From the NCBI RefSeq assembly GCF_016642265.1, contig NZ_MRXX01000002.1:1-5382 (forward strand): a DNA stretch of 5,382 nt. Reading direction: 5' to 3'. Made by a program: the position numbers and the translations under genes. A model generated the notes under the pieces. That model worked only from the letters and a program-made list of their open reading frames with translations, was not told the origin of the DNA and did not search any database. The stretch is from Streptococcus lactarius (GTDB lineage Bacteria > Bacillota > Bacilli > Lactobacillales > Streptococcaceae). The stretch's first letter is position 1; every line of letters begins with the position of its first letter. Below, in pieces: positions 1 through 5,169 of the stretch.

Positions 1-28
1 AAGACTATGTAAAGCAGAATAGGAATGG

Positions 29-102
29 GCACCCTTAGCTCAACTGGATAGAGTACCTGACTACGAATCAGGCGGTTAGAGGTTCGACTCCTCTAGGGTG
101 CA
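29..102 (+). tRNA. tRNA-Arg (anticodon ACG)
   Basis: This is a complete 74-nt cloverleaf. The acceptor stem GCACCCT pairs perfectly with AGGGTGC and the discriminator is A. The anticodon loop CTACGAA sits on a CCTGA-type stem and shows anticodon ACG. Its A34 is expected to be deaminated to inosine by TadA, so that it reads CGU, CGC and CGA. The T loop has TTCGACT. No CCA is encoded, so the 3' end needs the CCA-adding enzyme. It is the first tRNA visible here; the 28 nt upstream look like spacer from a preceding tRNA or rRNA gene. Confidence 0.97.
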
Positions 103-121
103 TAAGGCGAAAGCTTTAGAT

Positions 122-195
122 CGGGAAGTAGCTCAGCTTGGTAGAGTACTTGGTTTGGGACCAAGGTGTCGCAGGTTCGAATCCTGTCTTCCCGA
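122..195 (+). tRNA. tRNA-Pro (anticodon TGG)
   Basis: The 74-nt cloverleaf has a perfect 7-bp acceptor stem (CGGGAAG with CTTCCCG) and discriminator A. The anticodon loop TTTGGGA carries anticodon TGG and is closed by a CTTGG/CCAAG stem. CCA is not encoded. It lies 19 nt after tRNA-Arg and 6 nt before the next tRNA, which fits one polycistronic precursor cut by RNases P and Z. Confidence 0.97.
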
Positions 196-201
196 TATTA
201 T

Positions 202-275
202 GGCGGTGTAGCTCAGCTGGCTAGAGCGTCCGGTTCATACCCGGGAGGTCGGGGGTTCGATCCCCTTCGCCGCTA
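202..275 (+). tRNA. tRNA-Met (anticodon CAT), elongator
   Basis: The acceptor stem GGCGGTG pairs with CGCCGCT through G1-U72 and U6-G67 wobbles; the discriminator is A. The anticodon loop TTCATAC gives CAT. Three CAT tRNAs occur in this cluster. This one closely resembles the Bacillus subtilis elongator tRNA-Met as I remember it (body starting GGCGGTGTAGCTCAGCTGG). It has a paired position 1-72, unlike the initiator at 478, and lacks the GGACCTTTAGC body of the Ile2 tRNA at 292. CCA is not encoded. Confidence 0.93.
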
Positions 276-291
276 TATTGTTGATCTTGTT

Positions 292-365
292 GGACCTTTA
301 GCTCAGCTGGTTAGAGCTCTCGGCTCATAACCGAGTGGTCGTAGGTTCAAGTCCTACAAGGTCCA
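292..365 (+). tRNA. tRNA-Ile2 (CAT, lysidine type), often labelled tRNA-Met
   Basis: The 74-nt cloverleaf has acceptor stem GGACCTT paired with AAGGTCC and discriminator A. The anticodon loop CTCATAA gives CAT. The body (GGACCTTTAGCTCAG at the start, CCTACAAGGTCCA at the end) matches the Gram-positive minor isoleucine tRNA. In that tRNA, C34 is converted to lysidine by TilS so that it decodes AUA as isoleucine. This assignment rests on remembered similarity to the B. subtilis tRNA, since the anticodon alone cannot separate Ile2 from Met. CCA is not encoded. Confidence 0.9.
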
Positions 366-375
366 TTGTTATCTT

Positions 376-465
376 GGAGGATTACCCAAGTCCGGCTGAA
401 GGGAACGGTCTTGAAAACCGTCAGGCGTGTAAAAGCGTGCGTGGGTTCGAATCCCACATCCTCCT
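376..465 (+). tRNA. tRNA-Ser (anticodon TGA)
   Basis: This is a 90-nt class II tRNA with the long variable arm typical of serine tRNAs. The acceptor stem GGAGGAT pairs with ATCCTCC. The anticodon loop CTTGAAA gives TGA, which reads UCN codons, chiefly UCA and UCG. The variable arm forms a short GCGTG/CGTGC stem that includes wobbles. The base after the acceptor stem is T, whereas G is the usual discriminator of serine tRNAs and is present in the Ser(GCT) gene at 827. CCA is not encoded. Confidence 0.96.
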
Positions 466-477
466 TATTCATATTAA

Positions 478-551
<74 letters not shown>

Positions 552-554
552 TTT

Positions 555-627
555 GGCTCGGTAGCTCAGTTGGTAGAGCAATGGATTGAAGCTCCATGTG
601 TCGGCGGTTCGATTCCGTCTCGCGCCA
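555..627 (+). tRNA. tRNA-Phe (anticodon GAA)
   Basis: The 73-nt cloverleaf has anticodon loop TTGAAGC giving GAA, on an ATGGA/TCCAT stem, and discriminator A. The acceptor stem GGCTCGG faces TCGCGCC and contains one T4-C69 mismatch plus a G7-T66 wobble; B. subtilis tRNA-Phe, as I remember it, has a T-A pair at 4-69. The gene starts only 3 nt after tRNA-fMet, so very little 5' leader separates the two processing sites. CCA is not encoded. Confidence 0.95.
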
Positions 628-643
628 TTTCTTTTAATACTAA

Positions 644-714
644 GCGGGTGTAGTTTAGTGGTAAAACTACAGCCTTCCAAGCTGTTGTCGCGAGTTCGAT
701 TCTCGTCACCCGCT
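644..714 (+). tRNA. tRNA-Gly (anticodon TCC)
   Basis: The 71-nt cloverleaf has a perfect acceptor stem (GCGGGTG with CACCCGC). The anticodon loop CTTCCAA gives TCC, which reads GGA and GGG. The discriminator is T, as expected for bacterial glycine tRNAs, and CCA is not encoded. It is followed by the longest spacer of the cluster (34 nt), which contains two inverted repeats. Confidence 0.96.
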
Positions 715-748
715 TTGAACATTGTTCAATTACCAAGTTTTTTAACTT

Positions 749-750
<2 letters not shown>
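715..750 (+). repeat. two adjacent hairpins in the tRNA-Gly / tRNA-Ile spacer
   Basis: The spacer consists almost entirely of two inverted repeats. The first is TTGAAC (715-720), loop ATT, GTTCAA (724-729). The second is CCAAGTT (733-739), loop TTTT, AACTTGG (744-750). The second arm ends inside tRNA-Ile, covering its first two bases. No T-run follows, so neither is a standard intrinsic terminator. A role in precursor processing or folding is inference. Confidence 0.7.
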
Positions 751-822
<72 letters not shown>

Positions 823-826
823 TTTA

Positions 827-914
827 GGAGAATTACTCAAGAGGCTGAAGAGGACGGTTTGCTAAATCGTTAGGTCGGGTAACTGGCGCGGGGGTTCGAA
901 TCCCCCATTCTCCG
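827..914 (+). tRNA. tRNA-Ser (anticodon GCT)
   Basis: This 88-nt class II tRNA has a long variable arm. The acceptor stem GGAGAAT pairs with ATTCTCC and the discriminator is G. The anticodon loop TTGCTAA gives GCT, which reads AGC and AGU. It is the last tRNA of the cluster, 4 nt after tRNA-Ile, and a terminator-like hairpin follows 11 nt later. CCA is not encoded. Confidence 0.96.
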
Positions 915-925
915 TATAGTTTTGA

Positions 926-955
926 AGTTTGAGATTTTGTCTCAGGCTATTTTTT
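926..955 (+). terminator. probable intrinsic terminator of the tRNA operon
   Basis: A 9-bp stem pairs 926-934 with 940-948 (including two T-G wobbles) around a 5-nt TTTTG loop. One base later comes a run of six T (950-955). It sits directly after the last tRNA and before mreC. The stem is only moderately stable, so some read-through into mreC is plausible. Confidence 0.6.
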
Positions 956-979
956 ATATCTTTTTGAAGGTTTTTCACT

Positions 980-1798
980 ATGGCTTTACATCGTTTTTTG
1001 AAAATAGTTTCTTTTTTATTCGTTCTTGTGTCTTCTGCTTTATTGTTTTTATTTCCATCTATTCGTAAAACGATTGTTTCCAAATCGGCAGATGGATTGG
1101 CTGTTGTGGATAGGGCTGTTTCGTTACCATTTGTAAAAGTAGAATCGAAGGCTAATGATCTAAAAAATTTAGCTCATGTTTATAATGAAAATGCTAGTTT
1201 GAAATCCAGTTTGTACCAGAATGATGTGGATCGTTCGAAACTTGATCGACTTTCTGCGGAAAATAAAGAGTTAAAGAGTCTTTTGGATATAAAAGATACT
1301 ACATCTTCTTCAAAGCAGTTGATTGGGGAGATTGTGGATCGAAATTATAGTTCTTGGGATCAGGAATTTGTGATTGATAAGGGGAGTTCGGATGGTGTTT
1401 CAGATTCTATGTTTGTCCTTGCTTCTGGTGGTGTGATTGGAATTGTTGAAACGGTGGAAAGTCATTCCAGTAATGTCAAGTTGCTTGTTGGGAATGATAT
1501 AGCTTCTCAACATTTGACATTGAAGATTGATGGACAAGGTCAATCAATTTTTGCTTTACTTAGTGGTTTTGACGATAAGACGGGCGAGTTTCGTTTGTTG
1601 CAAATTGGAGAAACGGTCGACATTAAGAAGGGATCTGTTGTTTCAACAAGTGGTTTGGGAAACTATAAAAGTAGTGATTTACCAGTTGGTACGGTGACAT
1701 CAGTTAAAAAATCATCCGATCAGCTGGGACAAGAAATTCGAGTCAAACCAAAAGCAAATTTGGATGTTGAGCGATATGTGCTATTGATTGGAGAATAA
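980..1798 (+). CDS. mreC: MreC, rod-shape/peripheral wall synthesis protein
   Basis: MreC is a bitopic membrane scaffold that works with MreD, RodZ, RodA and class B PBPs. In ovococci such as streptococci, which lack MreB, it directs peripheral (sidewall) peptidoglycan synthesis at midcell. The 272-aa protein has a short cytoplasmic start and one membrane segment at about residues 6-26. A coiled coil follows at about 55-105 (NENASLK, LSAENKELKSLL), then the extracellular beta-barrel domains at about 110-272. The late motif VSTSGLGNYKSSDLPVGTV (221-239) is the typical MreC 'TSGLG...P.G.V' signature, and the length is normal. The ATG is preceded by GAAGG (966-970) at 9-nt spacing. The gene begins 65 nt after tRNA-Ser with a terminator between, and I see no convincing promoter; expression may come from read-through or a weak promoter. 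mreD follows after one base. Confidence 0.95.
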   Translation: MALHRFLKIVSFLFVLVSSALLFLFPSIRKTIVSKSADGLAVVDRAVSLPFVKVESKANDLKNLAHVYNENASLKSSLYQNDVDRSKLDRLSAENKELKSLLDIKDTTSSSKQLIGEIVDRNYSSWDQEFVIDKGSSDGVSDSMFVLASGGVIGIVETVESHSSNVKLLVGNDIASQHLTLKIDGQGQSIFALLSGFDDKTGEFRLLQIGETVDIKKGSVVSTSGLGNYKSSDLPVGTVTSVKKSSDQLGQEIRVKPKANLDVERYVLLIGE

Positions 1799-1799
1799 T

Positions 1800-2300
1800 G
1801 TGAAAGTATTAAGAAAACACTATTTCTTTCCTATATTGTTATTTCTTTCCTTGTTTGTGGATGGGCAAATTTCTTTTATTGTTTCGCGTTTTATTCCATC
1901 TTCTTTTACGTCGACATCTTTTTTGTTTTTCTATGGCTTTATGGTCTTGAGTCTTTATTTTTCTGAAATGGCTAGTATTTGGTGGGCTATTTTCTTTGGG
2001 TTTTGTTTTGACGTTTATTTTCTTCATACCCTTGGAATTGCTTTTCTGCTCTTTCCTTTATTGCAGTTAGTGTATTCGCATTATAATCAAATTGTTTTGG
2101 TCAACCGCTTAACTCGTTTTTTCACCTTCTTACTAACGATTTTGGCCTTTCAATTATTGGCTAGCCTTTTAGAAATCTTCATTATTGGAATTCACTTTAA
2201 TGGTATTTCTGTGATTGTTTATGAAGTTGCTCCTAGTTTATTATTGAATTTTCTATTGTATATTGGACTTCAACCATTACTTGAAAAGGTTTATTTATAA
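1800..2300 (+). CDS. mreD: MreD, membrane partner of MreC (GTG start)
   Basis: MreD is a polytopic membrane protein that binds MreC in the peripheral wall synthesis machine. From the GTG at 1800 the product has 166 aa and is very hydrophobic, with about five or six membrane segments (roughly 7-25, 39-55, 58-75, 77-93, 106-127, 143-160). The motif GFCFDVYFLHTLGI (67-80) matches the conserved G-x3-D...G region of the family, and the end LLEKVYL is like other streptococcal MreD proteins. I prefer GTG 1800 because GGAG (1790-1793) lies 6 nt upstream and the resulting start MKVLRK resembles homologues. A TTG at 1788 in the same frame would overlap mreC and use up that ribosome site. The ATG at 1798 is in another frame and stops at once. 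The one-base gap to mreC implies translational coupling. Confidence 0.92.
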   Translation: MKVLRKHYFFPILLFLSLFVDGQISFIVSRFIPSSFTSTSFLFFYGFMVLSLYFSEMASIWWAIFFGFCFDVYFLHTLGIAFLLFPLLQLVYSHYNQIVLVNRLTRFFTFLLTILAFQLLASLLEIFIIGIHFNGISVIVYEVAPSLLLNFLLYIGLQPLLEKVYL

Positions 2301-2314
2301 AGTCGAAATAAAAA

Positions 2315-2331
2315 TGTAACAATAGCGTAAC
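2315..2331 (+). promoter_or_regulatory. WalR (VicR) box upstream of pcsB
   Basis: TGTAAC, five bases, then CGTAAC. This fits the WalR direct-repeat consensus TGTWAH-N5-TGTWAH with one mismatch, in the first base of the second half. It ends where the -35 element would be, as expected for an activator site. pcsB is the best-established WalRK-dependent gene in streptococci, which strongly supports the call. Confidence 0.85.
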
Positions 2332-2349
2332 ATAAAATTTGAAAAAATT

Positions 2350-2358
2350 TGTTATACT
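2350..2358 (+). promoter_or_regulatory. pcsB promoter, extended -10
   Basis: TGTTATACT is an extended -10 (TG, one base, TATACT at 2353-2358). No good -35 exists 17 bp upstream (ACATAA at 2330-2335); the WalR box occupies that place, which fits an activator-dependent promoter. The predicted transcription start is near 2365. The ribosome-binding site GAAGGG (2377-2382) lies 10 nt before the ATG. Confidence 0.75.
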
Positions 2359-2392
2359 AGTTAGTGTCTTATTTAAGAAGGGAAAATTTTAA

Positions 2393-3625
2393 ATGAAGAA
2401 AAAATTATTTGCCACAATCTTATTGAGTACTGTTGCTTTAGCACAAGTAGCTGTAGTAGCTGGTGTGTCAGCAGACTCTACAGACGATAAGATTGCTGCT
2501 CAAGACAACAAAATCAATAGTATTAATCAACAACAACAAAGTGCGCAAGCTCAAGTAGATCAAATTCAAGGCCAAGTATCTGAAATCAAGAAACAACAAG
2601 CAGATCTTCAAGCTGAAAATGATCGTTTGAATGACGAATCTGAAAAATTGTCTGCTGAGATTGATGAGTTATCAAAAAATATTGTTGCTCGTCAAGAATC
2701 ACTTGCAAATCAAGCACGTAGCGCTCAAACAACTGGAACTGCAACAAGCTATATCAATGCAATCGTTAGCTCTGGTTCTTTGACTGAAGCTATTTCACGC
2801 ATTTCTGCTATGAACGAAATTGCTGATGCTAACAACAAAATGTTGCAAGAGCAAAAACGTGATAAAGAAGAGATTGCGAAAAAACAAAAAGAAAACAACG
2901 ATGCGATCAACACTGTAATTGCTAACAAGCAACAATTAGATGATGATGCGCAGGCTTTGACTACAAAAGAAGCTGAATTGAAAGTTGCGCAACTGAACTT
3001 GGCAGCCGAAAAATCAACTGCTGAAAATGAAAAAAATGCGTTAGTACAACAAAAAGCTGAGGCTGAAAAAGCAGCGGCAGCGGCGGCAGCAGCAGAAGCG
3101 GCTTACCGTGCAAAACAAAAAGAACAACAAGCAGCTGTGAAAGCTTCGGCTAACACAACTCTTCAAGCACAAGTACAAGCGGCAGCTCAAACTCCTGCAG
3201 CATCTGGAGCTCCAGCAGCTCCAGCAGCTCAAGCAACGACTCAAACAGTAGCAGCAGCTCCAGCAGCTACTACTTCTCGTCCTACCTACAGCTCATCTGC
3301 GTCTTCTTACCCAGTAGGTGAATGTACTTGGGGTGCGAAAGTTTTAGCTCCATGGGCTGGCGATTACTGGGGTAACGGTGGTCAATGGGCAGCAAGTGCA
3401 GCAGCGGCTGGATTCCGTACAGGATCTCAACCACAAGTTGGGGCTATCGCATGTTGGAATGATGGTGGATATGGACACGTAGCAGTCGTTACTGCTGTTC
3501 AATCTACAACAAGCATCCAAGTTTCTGAATCTAACTATTTAGGAATTCGTAGTATTGGAAACTACCGTGGATGGTTTAACCCAGTCAATGCTCAAGGTAC
3601 TGTTACTTATATCTATCCAAATTAA
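2393..3625 (+). CDS. pcsB: PcsB/GbpB, secreted CHAP-domain cell-division hydrolase
   Basis: PcsB is a secreted murein hydrolase that splits septal peptidoglycan. It is controlled by the FtsEX complex at the division site and is essential or near-essential in several streptococci. The 410-aa precursor has a signal peptide (1-27, cleavage after VSA). A long coiled coil follows (about 28-255, Gln/Lys/Glu rich) that in the family contacts FtsX. Next come an Ala tract (227-234), an Ala/Pro/Thr linker (about 262-300) and a C-terminal CHAP domain (about 305-410). Catalytic residues are Cys311 (GECTWGAK), His362 (YGHVAVV) and Glu379 (SESNY); their spacing of 51 and 68 residues equals that of pneumococcal C292, H343 and E360 as I remember them. 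The gene has its own WalR-type promoter and a strong terminator. In S. mutans the orthologue is called GbpB. Confidence 0.97.
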   Translation: MKKKLFATILLSTVALAQVAVVAGVSADSTDDKIAAQDNKINSINQQQQSAQAQVDQIQGQVSEIKKQQADLQAENDRLNDESEKLSAEIDELSKNIVARQESLANQARSAQTTGTATSYINAIVSSGSLTEAISRISAMNEIADANNKMLQEQKRDKEEIAKKQKENNDAINTVIANKQQLDDDAQALTTKEAELKVAQLNLAAEKSTAENEKNALVQQKAEAEKAAAAAAAAEAAYRAKQKEQQAAVKASANTTLQAQVQAAAQTPAASGAPAAPAAQATTQTVAAAPAATTSRPTYSSSASSYPVGECTWGAKVLAPWAGDYWGNGGQWAASAAAAGFRTGSQPQVGAIACWNDGGYGHVAVVTAVQSTTSIQVSESNYLGIRSIGNYRGWFNPVNAQGTVTYIYPN

Positions 3626-3635
3626 GAATTATCAT

Positions 3636-3666
3636 GAAGCAGAACAAAGGTTCTGCTTCTTTTTTT
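3636..3666 (+). terminator. strong intrinsic terminator after pcsB
   Basis: A perfect 10-bp stem pairs GAAGCAGAAC (3636-3645) with GTTCTGCTTC (3650-3659) around an AAAG loop. Seven T (3660-3666) follow at once. It lies 10 nt after the pcsB stop and separates pcsB from prs. Confidence 0.95.
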
Positions 3667-3704
3667 GATAGCTTCTTTCTTTTGTATTTTCCATAAATTA
3701 ATAT

Positions 3705-3733
3705 TTGAATATTTGTTTAAAAAGCGATAAAAT
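3705..3733 (+). promoter_or_regulatory. prs promoter
   Basis: TTGAAT (3705-3710) and TAAAAT (3728-3733) are 17 bp apart, matching the sigma-A consensus at 4/6 and 5/6 positions. The predicted start is near 3740, giving a leader of about 56 nt. The -35 lies in a perfect tandem repeat of AATATTTG (3700-3715). The ribosome-binding site GGAGG (3786-3790) is 5 nt before the ATG. Confidence 0.7.
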
Positions 3734-3795
3734 GGTGGTAGGAGAAATTTGTGCTGACTGTACAATATGGTTTTTAGATTTTACTGGAGGAAATC

Positions 3796-4770
3796 ATGTC
3801 ATTTTCTGATTTAATGCTCTTTGCTTTGTCGTCAAATCAAGAATTGGCCCAACGTGTCTCTCATGAGATGGGACTACCGCTTGGAAAGTCAACGGTTCGT
3901 CAATTTTCTGATGGAGAAATTCAGGTTAATATTGAGGAATCAATCCGTGGGAAAGATGTTTATATTTTACAATCCACTAGCTCACCGGTTAATGATAATC
4001 TAATGGAAATTTTGATTATGGTAGATGCGTTGAAACGTGCTAGTGCGCAATCGATTAATGTGGTGATGCCGTATTACGGCTATGCTCGTCAAGACCGGAA
4101 AGCTCGGGCTCGTGAACCAATCACTTCTAAGTTGGTTGCGAATATGCTTGAAGTTGCTGGTGTTGATCGCCTCTTGACCATTGATTTGCACGCAGCACAA
4201 ATTCAAGGCTTCTTTGATATTCCAGTTGACCACTTGATGGGAGCTCCATTGATCGCCGATTTTTTTGAACGTCGTGGAATGATTGGAAAGGACTATGTTG
4301 TTGTTAGTCCAGACCATGGTGGTGTGACTCGTGCTCGGAAGTTGGCGGAATTCTTGAAGACACCGATTGCCATTATTGATAAACGCCGGAGTGTCGATAA
4401 GATGAATACGAGTGAAGTCATGAACATCATTGGGAGTGTTGAAGGTAAGACTTGTATTTTGATTGATGATATGATTGATACTGCTGGTACGATCTGTCAT
4501 GCAGCAGATGCCCTTGCAGAAGCAGGAGCTGTAGAGGTTTATGCAAGCTGTACGCATCCGGTTTTATCAGGGCCTGCTATGGACAATATTCAGAAGTCTG
4601 CGATCAAGAAGTTGGTTGTTTTGGATACGATTTATCTGCCGAAGGATCGCTTGATTGACAAGATCGAGCAAATTTCGATTGCGAAGCTTCTTTCTGAAGC
4701 GATCGTTCGCATCCATGAAAATCGTCCTCTTTCACCTTTATTTGAAACGGGAAATGCGAAAAAAAGTTAA
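3796..4770 (+). CDS. prs: ribose-phosphate pyrophosphokinase (PRPP synthetase)
   Basis: The enzyme transfers pyrophosphate from ATP to ribose 5-phosphate to make PRPP, the precursor for purines, pyrimidines, NAD, histidine and tryptophan. It is a cytosolic class I enzyme. The 324-aa product is of normal length. Visible signatures are the start [23 protein letters not shown] (37-42), the flexible ATP-binding loop [14 protein letters not shown] (99-112), and the PRPP synthetase signature [14 protein letters not shown] (130-143) with its catalytic His132. KRRS (196-199) and the PRPP-binding loop DDMIDTAGT (224-232) follow. The C-terminus extends as ETGNAKKS beyond the conserved PLSPLF (311-316), a variable tail. 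It has its own promoter, a strong ribosome-binding site (GGAGG) and a hairpin just after the stop. In streptococci this copy is usually called prs or prs1; a second paralogue often exists elsewhere. Confidence 0.97.
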   Translation: MSFSDLMLFALSSNQELAQRVSHEMGLPLGKSTVRQFSDGEIQVNIEESIRGKDVYILQSTSSPVNDNLMEILIMVDALKRASAQSINVVMPYYGYARQDRKARAREPITSKLVANMLEVAGVDRLLTIDLHAAQIQGFFDIPVDHLMGAPLIADFFERRGMIGKDYVVVSPDHGGVTRARKLAEFLKTPIAIIDKRRSVDKMNTSEVMNIIGSVEGKTCILIDDMIDTAGTICHAADALAEAGAVEVYASCTHPVLSGPAMDNIQKSAIKKLVVLDTIYLPKDRLIDKIEQISIAKLLSEAIVRIHENRPLSPLFETGNAKKS

Positions 4771-4775
4771 GAATG

Positions 4776-4801
4776 AGGAGGCTGGGTTTCTGGCCTCTTT
4801 T
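4776..4801 (+). terminator. terminator-like hairpin after prs, ahead of the small ORF
   Basis: A 10-bp stem pairs 4776-4785 with 4790-4799 (three wobbles) around GTTT, with a core of GAGGC/GCCTC. A short T-run (4798-4801) overlaps the stem base and is broken by ATA. It looks like the common streptococcal GAGGCTGGG-type terminator but with a weak T-tract, so it may be leaky. The small ORF at 4819 follows at once, with its ribosome-binding site starting at 4807. Confidence 0.65.
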
Positions 4802-4818
4802 ATACAGGAGAAATACAA

Positions 4819-4959
4819 ATGGGAATCAAACAGTGGTGGCAAAAAGTTAAAAATGAAAAGAAGCGAAAAGAACTGATTCAAGCGGCTCAAAAACTAGAAA
4901 GCAAGGCAGATCCAAGTTTGCCGAAGAAGACTCTGCCCAAAAATCGTGCGGTAAAATAG
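4819..4959 (+). CDS. small basic protein, 46 aa, function unknown
   Basis: I do not recognise this gene. A 46-codon reading frame starts with ATG after GGAG (4807-4810) at 8-nt spacing and ends in TAG. The product begins MGIKQWWQKVKNEKKRKELI and ends LPKNRAVK. It has 14 Lys/Arg against 4 Asp/Glu, no Cys, a Trp-Trp pair at 6-7, and no signal peptide or membrane segment. Residues 3-29 could form a charged helix; the rest (DPSLPKKTLP) looks extended. It is 48 nt from prs with a terminator-like hairpin between and no clear promoter of its own. It would therefore depend on read-through from prs. The good start context argues for a real gene, but short length and low-complexity Lys content leave doubt. 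Confidence 0.6.
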   Translation: MGIKQWWQKVKNEKKRKELIQAAQKLESKADPSLPKKTLPKNRAVK

Positions 4960-5049
4960 GGAATAATTGGAGTGAAAAAGAAGAGGAAACTGGTGAAATT
5001 AGGGAAGTTCGGTCTATTTCATAGAGAAACGATTAAGTAAAAGTTTCCA

Positions 5050-5062
5050 AAAACCGAACAAT
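5050..5062 (+). promoter_or_regulatory. PurBox-like sequence (candidate PurR site)
   Basis: AAAACCGAACAAT matches, at every position, the lactococcal PurBox consensus AWWWCCGAACWWT as I remember it. A core in inverted orientation (GTTCGG, 5007-5012) lies upstream, but its flanks do not fit. PurR responds to PRPP, the product of the neighbouring prs. No purine gene is visible downstream in this window, so the site's target is unknown. Confidence 0.4.
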
Positions 5063-5082
5063 TCTAATAGATGAGTATAATA

Positions 5083-5099
5083 TGTTACTAAATCGTAAT
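5083..5099 (+). promoter_or_regulatory. second WalR-like box
   Basis: TGTTAC, five bases, then CGTAAT. This fits TGTWAH-N5-TGTWAH with one mismatch, and the mismatch is the same C for T as in the pcsB box. It lies about 70 bp upstream of the -35 of the secreted-protein gene. Export of the downstream product fits the wall-related WalR regulon, but the position is more distant than at pcsB. Confidence 0.4.
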
Positions 5100-5169
5100 T
5101 TTAGAGATCAAATAGACCTAATTTTAAAATTAATTTATTGATATTGCAGCGTTATATCGAAAAAAATAC

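Noticed and set aside
862..1083. 73-codon minus-strand frame across tRNA-Ser(GCT) and the mreC start
   Set aside because: It includes tRNA antisense sequence and overlaps the mreC start; no ribosome site or recognisable product.
1839..2027. 62-codon minus-strand frame inside mreD
   Set aside because: A Lys/Arg-rich shadow of hydrophobic, T-rich codons on the other strand.
3041..3244. 67-codon Cys/Ser/Arg-rich minus-strand frame inside pcsB
   Set aside because: A shadow of the Ala-codon repeats (GCN read in reverse); no start context.
3761..3766. TACAAT as a second prs promoter
   Set aside because: No -35 at proper spacing and no extended -10; the TTGAAT/TAAAAT pair upstream is better.
4000..4557. 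185-codon minus-strand frame inside prs
   Set aside because: Long, but fully antisense to a highly conserved gene, with no family resemblance and no ribosome site.
4655..4876. 73-codon frame across the prs end and the 46-aa ORF
   Set aside because: Out of frame with both genes and running through the terminator hairpin; the ORF starting at 4819 has the better start context.
5076..5081. Perfect -10 hexamer TATAAT as a second promoter
   Set aside because: No -35 at 16-18 bp (ACCGAA at 5053-5058) and no extended -10 TG. Kept only as a remark because the PurBox-like site lies where the -35 would be.
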